This document shows, in pieces, positions 52,267 through 59,406 of a DNA stretch of 59,406 nucleotides; within the stretch, counting starts at the first letter, position 1, and every line of letters starts with the position of its first letter. The notes beneath the pieces are model-generated. The model was not told the origin of the DNA, made no database searches, and saw nothing but the letters and a program-made list of their open reading frames with translations. The stretch comes from Leptospira vanthielii serovar Holland str. Waz Holland = ATCC 700522 (lineage in GTDB: Bacteria; Spirochaetota; Leptospiria; Leptospirales; Leptospiraceae): contig NZ_AOGY02000081.1 of assembly GCF_000332455.1 (NCBI RefSeq), positions 1-59,406 of the forward strand, given 5' to 3'. The position numbers and the translations under genes were made by a program.

Positions 52267-53585
52267 TACCTCCTTGGTAATGTTAAGGAGAGTTTTTTCT
52301 CCAACCGTTCATCAGGATCTTGTGCATTGTTTAACACAATAGAACCTGGCAAATATCCTTCATTTAACTCTTGTTCCGTGAGGGTTTGTGTCTCTAAAAC
52401 CACAGAAATACTTTTGATTTCGCCTGATCCCAATTTGAATTGGTTGTTTTCCTCACCGGAGCGAATTAAAATTTCTTTTCCATGTCTTGTATCAAATGCA
52501 GAGAGATGGAATTCCTTTTCAATTGGTGCAATATTTTGAATTCGTAGAGCCACGAATGCCCTGATTTTGTTTTCGGGAATTAGAATCGGGGGCATGGATT
52601 TATTGGATGCGGCAATCATCGACATAGGACTTCGTGTGATGAGTTGGATGATCGCTCCTGAAATGACCACTGTCAAAAGAATCGCATAAACAACGGTTCT
52701 TGGACGAATCCATTTGATTTTGGCACCAGTTTCAATTTGTTTCAGAGAGAAGTATCCGATCAGTGTTTTTTTGTCTTCTTTTGCCATGATGGATGTGCAT
52801 GCATCCACACATTTTCCGCAAGCAACACAACCAACTTGTAGACCTTCACGGATATCGATCCCGGTGGGACAAACAACCACACACATATTGCAGGAGATAC
52901 AATCCCCGATTTTGGTTTTTCCATCGCGGCGAGGTTCCCCTCGTTTGAAGTCATAAGTCACATTCCAAGAATGTTCATCCATAAGGAGAGTTTGGAATCT
53001 TGCATAAGGGCAAGCATAACGGCAGAACTGCTCTCGGATAAATCCGATATCGATAAACATAGCCGCAGTAAAGAATAATGTAAAATAAAAGTAAGTTTGT
53101 GAAAATGCAGCAAAATTTAAATAGTCAGCTAACATTTCATAGGGGCTTACAAAGTAAGCAATCCAATGGAAGGAAGCGATAAAGGACACAACAATCCAAA
53201 GAAAATACACTGTGAATTTTCCGTGAATTGATGCATCTTTCTTTCCATATTTAGAATCCAAAACAAACCGACCAATTCTATCAAATAGATCGGTATAAAT
53301 GGTTTGAGGACACCCCCATCCGCACCAGACACGGCCAATGACGGAGGTGAAAAAGAAAAGAGAGAGACCCATTGTCAGAAGGAAAAACCATAAGATTAGT
53401 CCTTCTTGTGGGATAAAAAGACCACCAAACAGGTGAAACATCCTGTGTGGGATATCCAGTCGGATGAGTGGGCTACCTTCTGGTAACACCACCCAAGGAG
53501 CGATCAGAAATAAACCTACGAGAAAACTCATAACGAAGTTTCTTCGTGTTCTTACCTTACCTGCTTGCGGTCTTGAAATGATCAT
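52266..53585 (-). CDS. ccoG: CcoG (FixG/RdxA) oxidase accessory ferredoxin protein
   Basis: 439 residues, polytopic with a NapH-like fold. Cys motifs: GCPQTIYTDLFDRIGR and CRYACPYARFQTLLMDEHSW in the membrane part, then two [4Fe-4S] clusters in CISCNMCVVVCPTGIDIREG and CVACGKCVDACTSIM. The C-terminal IgC domain (FVALRIQNIAPIEKEFHLSAFD) is the CcoG-type. CcoG is a copper-chelate reductase for cbb3 assembly. It starts two bases after ccoP and overlaps ccoH by one base. Confidence 0.93.
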   Translation of the reverse strand: MIISRPQAGKVRTRRNFVMSFLVGLFLIAPWVVLPEGSPLIRLDIPHRMFHLFGGLFIPQEGLILWFFLLTMGLSLFFFTSVIGRVWCGWGCPQTIYTDLFDRIGRFVLDSKYGKKDASIHGKFTVYFLWIVVSFIASFHWIAYFVSPYEMLADYLNFAAFSQTYFYFTLFFTAAMFIDIGFIREQFCRYACPYARFQTLLMDEHSWNVTYDFKRGEPRRDGKTKIGDCISCNMCVVVCPTGIDIREGLQVGCVACGKCVDACTSIMAKEDKKTLIGYFSLKQIETGAKIKWIRPRTVVYAILLTVVISGAIIQLITRSPMSMIAASNKSMPPILIPENKIRAFVALRIQNIAPIEKEFHLSAFDTRHGKEILIRSGEENNQFKLGSGEIKSISVVLETQTLTEQELNEGYLPGSIVLNNAQDPDERLEKKLSLTLPRR

Positions 53586-53586
53586 C

Positions 53587-54117
53587 TTACTTCGCCTTTA
53601 CCAAACTACTATTTTTAGTGGCAAGCCATGCCATCACGGCATATACTTTTTCAGCACCTAAACCTTCCCAAGCTGGCATTCCACCTCGGTTGAGTTTTTG
53701 TCTTTCTGGGCCGATCCCTTTCATGATGTTGTTAAACACTTCTTTATCAGTGTTTCCATGAATCCAATCTTTATCGACAAGACTTGGTCCTACAGCACCT
53801 TCTGCCGTTGGGCCATGGCAAGCGGAACAAATTTGTTTGTAAGTTCCTTCACCTTCTTTGATAGCAACAACATCATCACGGTAAGGGTTTGATCCATCTT
53901 CTGTGTTCGCAACAATTGCTTGTTTGGCTGGAAATTGCGCTTCGTGTTCTGCAACTTCTTTTTCAAACGCAACTTCTTGCGGCCATTCAGAATACCAGTG
54001 AAAGTATACAACATAACCGATGGAAACGATGATACTGATGAGCCAGACCAATTTCCACCAAGTGGGCATCGGGTTGTCGGCTTGGAAGATTCCGTCTACT
54101 TCTTTTGGTTCTTTCAT
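53587..54117 (-). CDS. ccoP: cbb3 oxidase subunit III CcoP, mono-heme form
   Basis: 176 residues. One membrane helix (about 21-40, WKLVWLISIIVSIGYVVYFH) and one cytochrome c domain with CSACH at 97-101 and a probable Met ligand in RGGMPAWEG near 147. Most CcoP proteins have about 300 residues and two CxxCH sites; here there is only one. ATG 54117 has AGGAGG ten bases upstream, located in the ccoQ stop region. It sits between ccoQ and ccoG and is clearly in frame with no sign of truncation. Confidence 0.88.
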   Translation of the reverse strand: MKEPKEVDGIFQADNPMPTWWKLVWLISIIVSIGYVVYFHWYSEWPQEVAFEKEVAEHEAQFPAKQAIVANTEDGSNPYRDDVVAIKEGEGTYKQICSACHGPTAEGAVGPSLVDKDWIHGNTDKEVFNNIMKGIGPERQKLNRGGMPAWEGLGAEKVYAVMAWLATKNSSLVKAK

Positions 54118-54122
54118 TCGTA

Positions 54123-54272
54123 TTAATCCTCCTCAAGCATTCTATACTTGGGTTTCTCCATTTCGTCTTTCGTACGTTTTTTATAAACGTAGTAGGTGAT
54201 GTAAGAGATTGCGATCACGAGGATCGGCAATCTCAAACTTTTATAAACGAGTAGAATGTCTGCGTCGTTCAT
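54123..54272 (-). CDS. ccoQ: cbb3 oxidase subunit IV CcoQ (49 aa)
   Basis: 49 residues between ccoO and ccoP: MNDADILLVYKSLRLPILVI then AISYITYYVYKKRTKDEMEK, one membrane helix (about 14-30) and a basic-then-acidic tail KPKYRMLEED. The start at 54272 is four bases after the ccoO stop, and the stop TAA 54123-54125 lies just before the ccoP ribosome site. Its position in NOQP order and the Y-xx-Y-xx-K(K/R) helix exit match CcoQ. It stabilises the CcoP-oxidase contact in other species. Confidence 0.85.
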   Translation of the reverse strand: MNDADILLVYKSLRLPILVIAISYITYYVYKKRTKDEMEKPKYRMLEED

Positions 54273-54276
54273 GATC

Positions 54277-54972
54277 TTACTTCATACCTTTTTGCAACTC
54301 TGCAGAATCTTTTCCCAGTTTTTGCAAATAAGCTACGAGAGCTTGTCCTTCGGTTTTGTCCTTTAGAAGAGATGGTGCATTGGCAAAGTCTTCTTCAGTA
54401 TAAGGAACTCCGATTGCTTTAAGAGCTTTCATGTTAGATACTACTTGTTCTACATCGATCTTATGTGAATCTTCAAATAACCATGGATAGGCTGGCATAA
54501 TTGAGTTAGGTACTCCACCCACTGTTCTCGGATTGATCAAATGGTTTTTATGCCATTCGTCAGAACGTAACATTTGAGATTCATGCGCTAAGTCTGGACC
54601 TGTACGTTTGGATCCCCAAAGGAAAGGGTGATCATAAACATACTCTCCACCTTTAGAATATCCAGTTCTTCCGTAAGCCTTTGTTGGGTCAAAACGATCT
54701 ACTTCCCATTTGAATGGTCGAACCATTTGAGTGTGGCATCCAATACAACCTTCTCTTTGGTAAGTGTCACGTCCTGCAAGTTCCAATGCGGAATATGGTT
54801 TTACAGTGGAAATTGGAGTTACCGTTTTTGTCAAAAAAAACGGTGGGATCAGTTCAAAAAGTCCACCAATCACAACGGCAATCGTTGTATAAAGAGTAAA
54901 CTTAACACCTTTTGTATCCCAACGGTCTGCAATTTCTGAAAACCAATCTAAGAATTTGTTAAATCCAAACAT
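54277..54972 (-). CDS. ccoO: cbb3 oxidase subunit II CcoO
   Basis: 231 residues. N-terminal helix about 25-45 (FTLYTTIAVVIGGLFELIPPFF), then a cytochrome c domain with CIGCH at 76-80 (QREGCIGCHTQMVRPF, the CcoO signature) and YGRTGYSKGGEYVYDHPFLWGSKRTGPDLAHES. The Met ligand is likely in SIMPAYPWLFE. It passes electrons to CcoN. It overlaps the ccoN stop by one base. Confidence 0.94.
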   Translation of the reverse strand: MFGFNKFLDWFSEIADRWDTKGVKFTLYTTIAVVIGGLFELIPPFFLTKTVTPISTVKPYSALELAGRDTYQREGCIGCHTQMVRPFKWEVDRFDPTKAYGRTGYSKGGEYVYDHPFLWGSKRTGPDLAHESQMLRSDEWHKNHLINPRTVGGVPNSIMPAYPWLFEDSHKIDVEQVVSNMKALKAIGVPYTEEDFANAPSLLKDKTEGQALVAYLQKLGKDSAELQKGMK

Positions 54973-56402
54973 TATGATTTCACTCCTATACGTAAGTCTT
55001 GTTCTACAAACCCACTATCTTTGTTTTGAATGGTTTTGATAAAGTTATACACCATAAGTAGAATCCCTGTTAGATAGAGTGTTCCTCCGATTGCACGGAA
55101 AAGTCTAAATGGTTTTAAGAACTCAACAATTTCCACCCAGTCTTTATAAACGAGTTCGCCGTTTTCGCCGACTGCTCGCCACATAGAACCTTCAGTAATT
55201 CCAGATACCCACATAGAAATGATGTAGAGTAGGATACCGAGAGTTCCGAGCCAAAAGTGTGCGTTTGCTAGTTTTTCGCTATAGAGATTGGAATTCCAAA
55301 GTCTAGGCACTAGGTAGTATAGAGCAGAGGCAGACATAAATCCGACCCAACCGAGTGTACCTGAGTGAACGTGACCAATGATCCAGTCAGTGTTGTGTCC
55401 AAGAGCAGAAACCGCACGAATGGAAAGAAGGGGACCTTCAAATGTAGACATACCATAAAAGGTTACAGCAGCTAACATCATTTTGAGGGTTGCATCCACT
55501 TTGATTTTATCTTTTGCCTGGGTCAATGTAAGGAATCCATTCAACATACCACCCCAAGAAGGCATCCATAACATGATGGAAAATACCATTCCTGTTGTTT
55601 GTAACCATTCTGGAATTGGAGAGTAAAGTAAATGGTGAGGACCTGCCCAAATATAAATAAAGATTAACGACCAGAAGTGAATGATCGAAAGTCTATGAGA
55701 GTAAATGGGTTGTTTGATGTGTTTTGGGAGGTAGTAATACATTAGTCCCAAAAACGGAGTTGTAAGAACAAAGGCTACTGCGTTGTGTCCATACCACCAT
55801 TGGATGTTGGCATCAAACACACCTGCGTATACCGAGTAGGATTTTAAGAGTCCTGCTGGGATCACAATGTTGTTTACAATAAAAAGAAGTGGAACCGTAA
55901 CAAAAGAAGCAATGTAGAACCAAATAGCCACATACATTTGTTCTTCTTTTCTTTTGATTACCGTCATCAAATAGTTTGCAAAGAAAATTACATACCATAC
56001 AACAATCAATAAATCGATAGGCCATTCTAATTCGGCATATTCTTTTGATTGGCTGTATCCAAGTGGTAAAGTAATTGCTGCAAGGACAATTGTTAGGTTA
56101 TACAATGCTAAGTGTATTTTGGAAAGTGTGTCGTTCCACATTCTTGTTCGACACAATCTTTGCACCGTATGGTAGGCTGTGGCGAAGATAACACTCAATG
56201 CAAATCCAAAAATGGCAGCATTGGTATGTAGAGGTCGTAACCTTCCGAAGCTCGTCCAAGGTAATTCCAAATTCAGCTGTGGATATACAAGCTGGAAGGC
56301 AATAATGACACCAAATGTCATTGATGCAACGCCCCAGACTAACGCTGAAATGATAAACCCTTTTACGATAAAATCGTCATATTGAGTTTTTTCCGTAGCC
56401 AA
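54972..56402 (-). CDS. ccoN: cbb3 oxidase catalytic subunit I CcoN
   Basis: 476 residues from TTG 56402, with AAGGAGAG five bases upstream, so the TTG is well supported. Twelve helices. Heme and copper ligand regions: LRPLHTNAAIFGFALS, WWYGHNAVAFVLTTPFLGLMYYYLP, WAGPHHLLYSP and WIIGHVHSGTLGWVGFMSASALYYLVP. STFEGPLLSIRAVSALGHNTDWI is cbb3-specific. This is the high-affinity oxygen-reducing proton pump. First gene of the operon, with two palindromes in the 190-base leader. Confidence 0.95.
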   Translation of the reverse strand: MATEKTQYDDFIVKGFIISALVWGVASMTFGVIIAFQLVYPQLNLELPWTSFGRLRPLHTNAAIFGFALSVIFATAYHTVQRLCRTRMWNDTLSKIHLALYNLTIVLAAITLPLGYSQSKEYAELEWPIDLLIVVWYVIFFANYLMTVIKRKEEQMYVAIWFYIASFVTVPLLFIVNNIVIPAGLLKSYSVYAGVFDANIQWWYGHNAVAFVLTTPFLGLMYYYLPKHIKQPIYSHRLSIIHFWSLIFIYIWAGPHHLLYSPIPEWLQTTGMVFSIMLWMPSWGGMLNGFLTLTQAKDKIKVDATLKMMLAAVTFYGMSTFEGPLLSIRAVSALGHNTDWIIGHVHSGTLGWVGFMSASALYYLVPRLWNSNLYSEKLANAHFWLGTLGILLYIISMWVSGITEGSMWRAVGENGELVYKDWVEIVEFLKPFRLFRAIGGTLYLTGILLMVYNFIKTIQNKDSGFVEQDLRIGVKS

Positions 56403-56514
56403 TGTTTCTCTCCTTAATCTTTATCAGTTCCATTTATATAGAGAACTAATTCCTTTGTCTATAAAGTGACGAAGAAAAGAAAGAAAAACAGAATATGGTT
56501 CTTTGAATCCCCCC

Positions 56515-56528
56515 TTGATTTTTGTCAA
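56515..56528 (-). promoter_or_regulatory. FNR/Anr-type box upstream of ccoN
   Basis: TTGAT TTTT GTCAA (56515-56528), matching the FNR consensus TTGATnnnnATCAA at nine of ten positions, within a longer CCCTTGA...TCAAGGG palindrome (56512-56531). It is about 110-125 bases upstream of the ccoN start. Low-oxygen activation of cbb3 operons by FNR-family regulators is well established in other bacteria. Confidence 0.6.
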
Positions 56529-56543
56529 GGGAGGTATTGAGAC

Positions 56544-56558
56544 TTAGACTGAGTCTAA
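56544..56558. promoter_or_regulatory. Fur/PerR-type 7-1-7 palindrome upstream of ccoN
   Basis: Perfect 15-bp inverted repeat: ttagact, central g, agtctaa. The 7-1-7 layout and TTA...TAA ends match Fur-family boxes (consensus TTATAATnATTATAA). It lies about 140 bases upstream of ccoN, 16 bases from the FNR-type box. Confidence 0.45.
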
Positions 56559-56578
56559 TTGGTGAAGTTGAAGGGGCA

Positions 56579-56604
56579 GACTTTCTAACAGTAGTTAGAA
56601 AGTC
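56579..56604. terminator. 11-bp perfect hairpin over the stop of the coiled-coil gene
   Basis: gactttctaac (56579-56589), agta loop, gttagaaagtc (56594-56604). It includes the TAA stop of the 56595 gene. No T-run follows on the minus strand, so it may be a terminator of the rho-dependent type or an mRNA 3' stabiliser. Confidence 0.4.
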
Positions 56605-57566
56605 AATTCATATCCTAATTGTGTACGATGTTCGATGCCACGATCTCCGGCAATCGCCGTAGGGTGGTATCCGACGCGGTCTACTGTAGAGTGCATAAAG
56701 AATTTTTCTTTTCTAGTGTCTTCCTGCGCAAGTCCAGATCCTGTCGGATGGAAGTAATAAGCATCAAAGATATTCCAGAAATAAACAAGTAGGGTAGCGA
56801 TACCAATGTATTGCATATCACGGTAGTGACGTTCAACTGATTCCCTTTGTCCTTTGAAAGGACCGAACTGACTTGAGACTACGGCTTCTGCAGGGGAAAC
56901 TGTGGCTGCTGTTTGTGGAGAAAAAGCAGCTCGGAAGTATCCGTTGGTTGTGTAAGGGTTATCTAAGTTGTTGTAGTCACGTTTGGCATTCAAATACATA
57001 CGATGTTTGTCGTATGTGAAAAAGAGTCCAACGGCAATGATAGAAGGGTAAACAATGGCTTGTACTTTTCTACCTTGTTTCCATTGGCCCCAACCAGGAA
57101 GGACTGCGGATCTCCAGGCTGCACCTGCTTTTGTTAGGTTTTTTCGATCCGCTTCTGCAAGCCTAGCTTCTTCTTCCCTTTTCCGTTTTTCCTCGGCTTC
57201 GGCAGTCGCATTTTTTGCAGCTAACTCTTTTTCTTGTTTCGCAGCTTCTTCCTGTTCTTTTTTGAGTTTTGCTGCTTCTTCTTTTTCTTTTTTAAGCCTT
57301 TCTTTGTCTTCTTCTGCTTTTCTGAGTTTGTCTTCCTCTGCAGCAGTTAGGTGGTCTTTATAAACTACTTTTAAGATGTCGGTTTTATTGAGAACGACTG
57401 TGGTTCCGTCTTCTTTTCGAATTTTTAGCTTGTATTGGTCTTGTTCGATTACCTTTCCTTGGAGAGTCCCCCCTTTTTTAAGGAGGATGTTCTCTGCGGA
57501 TAGGTTTCCTGTGAGCACTACCAAAAGTGTTGCGATTTTGATGAATTGTGTAATAGTCAGTTTCAA
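56595..57566 (-). CDS. Coiled-coil membrane-associated protein, DUF5683-like
   Basis: 323 residues from TTG 57566 (GAGA five bases upstream), which gives a clean signal peptide KLTITQFIKIATLLVVLTGNLSA; TTG 57599 is a longer option. A beta domain (NILLKKGGTLQGKVIEQDQYKLKIRKEDGTTVVLNKTDILKV) is followed by a Lys/Glu/Ala coiled coil at about 75-145 and then a membrane region (AWRSAVLPGWGQWKQGRKVQAIVYPSIIAVGLFF, the LPGxGQ motif of DUF5683) and IATLLVYFWNIFDAYYFHP. Probably an envelope structural protein. Function unknown. Confidence 0.65.
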   Translation of the reverse strand: MKLTITQFIKIATLLVVLTGNLSAENILLKKGGTLQGKVIEQDQYKLKIRKEDGTTVVLNKTDILKVVYKDHLTAAEEDKLRKAEEDKERLKKEKEEAAKLKKEQEEAAKQEKELAAKNATAEAEEKRKREEEARLAEADRKNLTKAGAAWRSAVLPGWGQWKQGRKVQAIVYPSIIAVGLFFTYDKHRMYLNAKRDYNNLDNPYTTNGYFRAAFSPQTAATVSPAEAVVSSQFGPFKGQRESVERHYRDMQYIGIATLLVYFWNIFDAYYFHPTGSGLAQEDTRKEKFFMHSTVDRVGYHPTAIAGDRGIEHRTQLGYELTF

Positions 57567-57577
57567 GGGTATCTCAA

Positions 57578-57763
57578 GTGTTGGAATATTATATAACAAT
57601 CTCTATAGTGTTACTTGCTACGTTTCAATTGGTCTCTCCAATCATTTTTGCAATTTGGAAGTTAGGCAAGAATTTTTTTGTAAAAGACGATTCTAAAGCC
57701 AAACCACAGTTGGAAATAAATTATCCCTGTTATGATAAAGTATGTTCCAAATGCGGTCAGTGA
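57578..57763 (+). CDS. Possible small membrane protein with Cys-rich tail
   Basis: 61 residues from TTG 57578, divergent from the coiled-coil gene with an 11-base gap. One helix (YYITISIVLLATFQLVSPIIFAIWKLG) and a tail ending NYPCYDKVCSKCGQ with three Cys. Intact frame and composition look real, but there is no strong ribosome site and no family was recognised. It fills an otherwise gene-free gap next to gltD. Confidence 0.4.
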   Translation: MLEYYITISIVLLATFQLVSPIIFAIWKLGKNFFVKDDSKAKPQLEINYPCYDKVCSKCGQ

Positions 57764-57777
57764 GTCGTAGAGGCTAT

Positions 57778-59220
57778 TTACGCCTCTACTTCTTGCATTA
57801 GGAAGTGATGGACTTGGTCCGCACACTTCCTACCTTCCGAAATGGCCCAAACAATGAGGGATTGCCCTCGTCTTACGTCTCCGCAAGCGTATACTTTGGG
57901 TACGGATGTGGCGAAAGATCCCGGTTTTGTTCCGAAATCTGCTTTCACATTCCCACGTCCGTCTAGTTCCAATCCCTCTTTTTGCAGATCGGCAAGTAAT
58001 CCTTCTTTGACAGGGTTTACAAATCCCATCGCTAGGAAAACTAAATCGGCAGGCCATTCAAATTCGGTTCCAGGAACGGGATTAAACTTTCCATTTTCTT
58101 CTTTGACTTCGGATCCGTAAATCGCAGTGACTTCCCCTTTTTCATTGGATTTAAAACCCATAGTGGAAACAGCCCATTTACGATTTACACCTTCTTCGTG
58201 TGAAGTGGAAGTGCGAAGCATCTTTGGATAGAGTGGCCAAGGAGTAGAAGCATCTCTTTCTTTTGGAGGTTCAGGGAAAAGTTCGATTTGTGTGACGGAT
58301 TTTGCCCCATGACGGTTGGAAGTTCCTACACAATCGGATCCAGTATCACCACCACCGATGACAATCACATGTTTGTCTTTGGCATTAATGATCTCTAGGT
58401 CATCACCTGCTACGTGTTTGTTGTTTTTCGACAAAAACTCCATAGCAAAGTGGACACCCTTACTGTTTCTGCCTTCTACGGGTAAGTCTCTTGGAACTTC
58501 TGATCCGCAAGCAAGAACCACTGCGTCAAAATCAGCGAGTAATTGTTTTGCTGTGATATCAACACCCACATTGACATTGGTTTTGAAGGTAACACCTTCG
58601 GCTTCCATCTGTTTGACGCGTCGGTCAATATGTCTTTTTTCCATTTTAAAGTCTGGAATTCCGTAACGGAGTAGGCCACCAATGCGATCGTTTTTTTCAA
58701 AGATGGTGACTGTGTGTCCAGCACGAGCTAACTGCTGTCCTGCGGCAAGACCGGCTGGTCCCGAGCCAACTACGGCAACTTTTTTACCCGATTTGGAAAC
58801 CGGAGTGTGTGGAATGACCCAACCTTCTTCCCAAGCCCGATCAATGATGGTTCTTTCAATCGACTTAATCGAAACAGGTGGTTCAATGATTCCTAAAGTA
58901 CAAGCCGACTCACAAGGAGCAGGGCACAACCTTCCTGTAAATTCAGGGAAGTTATTTGTCTTCGATAAATTTTCCCAAGCTTCTTTCCAACGACCTCGAA
59001 AGACAAAGTCATTGAATTCTGGGATGAGATTATCCACAGGACATCCTGTATCTCCATGACAAAAAGGAATTCCGCAGTCCATACAACGGGCACCTTGGTC
59101 TTTGGCAACAGCCTCAGGGAACGGTTTTTCGAACTCTTTATAGTTCTTTACTCGTTCCTTTGGTTCAATTTTCTGAAGGTATTCTTTTTTAAATTCTAAA
59201 AATCCTGTTGGTTTACCCAC
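57778..59220 (-). CDS. gltD: Glutamate synthase small subunit
   Basis: 480 residues from GTG 59220. N-terminal iron-sulphur cysteines [19 protein letters not shown] and [12 protein letters not shown], then FAD motif [45 protein letters not shown] and NADPH motif [25 protein letters not shown]. GltD supplies electrons from NADPH to GltB for glutamate formation from glutamine and 2-oxoglutarate. It overlaps the gltB stop by eight bases. Confidence 0.94.
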   Translation of the reverse strand: MGKPTGFLEFKKEYLQKIEPKERVKNYKEFEKPFPEAVAKDQGARCMDCGIPFCHGDTGCPVDNLIPEFNDFVFRGRWKEAWENLSKTNNFPEFTGRLCPAPCESACTLGIIEPPVSIKSIERTIIDRAWEEGWVIPHTPVSKSGKKVAVVGSGPAGLAAGQQLARAGHTVTIFEKNDRIGGLLRYGIPDFKMEKRHIDRRVKQMEAEGVTFKTNVNVGVDITAKQLLADFDAVVLACGSEVPRDLPVEGRNSKGVHFAMEFLSKNNKHVAGDDLEIINAKDKHVIVIGGGDTGSDCVGTSNRHGAKSVTQIELFPEPPKERDASTPWPLYPKMLRTSTSHEEGVNRKWAVSTMGFKSNEKGEVTAIYGSEVKEENGKFNPVPGTEFEWPADLVFLAMGFVNPVKEGLLADLQKEGLELDGRGNVKADFGTKPGSFATSVPKVYACGDVRRGQSLIVWAISEGRKCADQVHHFLMQEVEA

Positions 59221-59406
59221 GAGCTGTTACCCCCTCTTTGTTTGGTTTTTCCGATGTTTTTTCTTCGGCCATTTTTTCTAGAGCTTTTTTATAATCTCTC
59301 GGAATCACTTTGATCATTTCTTTGACTACTGTATCCCAATTGTTAAGAACTTCTTCTGCTCTTTTGGAGCCAGTATAAGTTTTATGATCTTCGACCATCT
59401 TTTTGT
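59213..59406 (-). CDS. gltB: Glutamate synthase large subunit, C-terminal end (partial)
   Basis: The last 64 residues only; the frame is open through the window end (59406), and ATG 59398 is internal. The sequence [29 protein letters not shown] matches the GltB C-terminus (xxNWxxxxxxFxKVxPxDYxxAL). It is followed by a basic/acidic tail and overlaps gltD by eight bases, the usual gltB-gltD order. Confidence 0.85.
   Translation of the reverse strand, partial: KKMVEDHKTYTGSKRAEEVLNNWDTVVKEMIKVIPRDYKKALEKMAEEKTSEKPNKEGVTARG

Noticed and set aside
56512..56531. CCCTTGA...TCAAGGG as a rho-independent terminator
   Set aside because: No T-run on either strand follows the stem, and the core matches an FNR box upstream of ccoN.
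57055..57363. Plus-strand Ser/Ala/Phe-rich ORF
   Set aside because: It is the antisense of the Lys/Glu coiled coil; repetitive composition comes from the opposite strand.

Overview
The window looks like a piece of a Leptospira chromosome, most likely from the saprophytic (L. biflexa-like) side of the genus. This is inference from content: an AT-rich genome with frequent TTG and GTG starts, many small lipoproteins with relaxed spirochaetal lipoboxes, a Bat aerotolerance operon in which BatB and BatC are fused and htpG follows directly, a complete cbb3 oxidase operon, futalosine-pathway MqnD, and AGPS-like ether-lipid genes. No tRNA, rRNA, insertion sequence, CRISPR array or integrase was seen, and no stretch longer than about 300 bases lacks a gene.

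Layout. 1-5.0 kb: the 3' part of a discoidin plus tail-fibre-repeat protein broken by an apparent frameshift, then mqnD, a polytopic membrane protein and a helical-repeat protein. 5.0-17.3 kb, minus strand: a soluble histidine kinase with a substrate-binding-protein-like sensor, htpG, batD, batBC, batA, a BatD-like membrane protein, a DUF58 protein, a MoxR ATPase and a MORN-repeat lipoprotein, nearly all overlapping or a few bases apart. 17.3-22.9 kb: hotdog thioesterase, alpha/beta hydrolase, two small exported proteins, NDH-2, low-molecular-weight tyrosine phosphatase, YgjP-like metallopeptidase and a putative outer-membrane protein. 22.9-26.0 kb: a parA-parB partition operon with two copies of a perfect palindrome that look like parS, plus a DUF1569-like protein and an FMN reductase. 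26-32.7 kb: acyltransferase, cNMP-binding protein, HDOD signalling protein split into two frames, NAD-kinase/STAS fusion, HU-like protein.

32.7-38.0 kb is a glycerolipid operon: AGPS-like FAD enzyme, TetR regulator, diacylglycerol-kinase-like enzyme, GlpD, thioesterase, with a candidate operator in front. 38.0-41.1 kb has a B12-dependent ethylmalonyl/methylmalonyl-CoA mutase and its MeaB chaperone. 41.2-46.7 kb holds a membrane protein, lytic transglycosylase, CheY-like receiver, aspartate ammonia-lyase and small exported proteins. 46.8-48.0 kb is a compact Spy/CnrX-like lipoprotein, ECF sigma factor and single-helix anti-sigma module. 48.5-56.4 kb is ccoNOQPGHIS with a SafE-like gene, preceded by an FNR-type box and a Fur/PerR-type palindrome; ccoQ is only 49 residues. 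The window ends with a coiled-coil membrane protein, a small Cys-tailed membrane ORF, gltD and the 3' end of gltB.

Most worth checking: the putative parS palindromes, the CnrXHY-like sigma module, the NAD kinase-STAS fusion, the soluble SBP-PAS-histidine kinase, the two apparent frameshifts, and the stacked palindromes upstream of the cbb3 operon.
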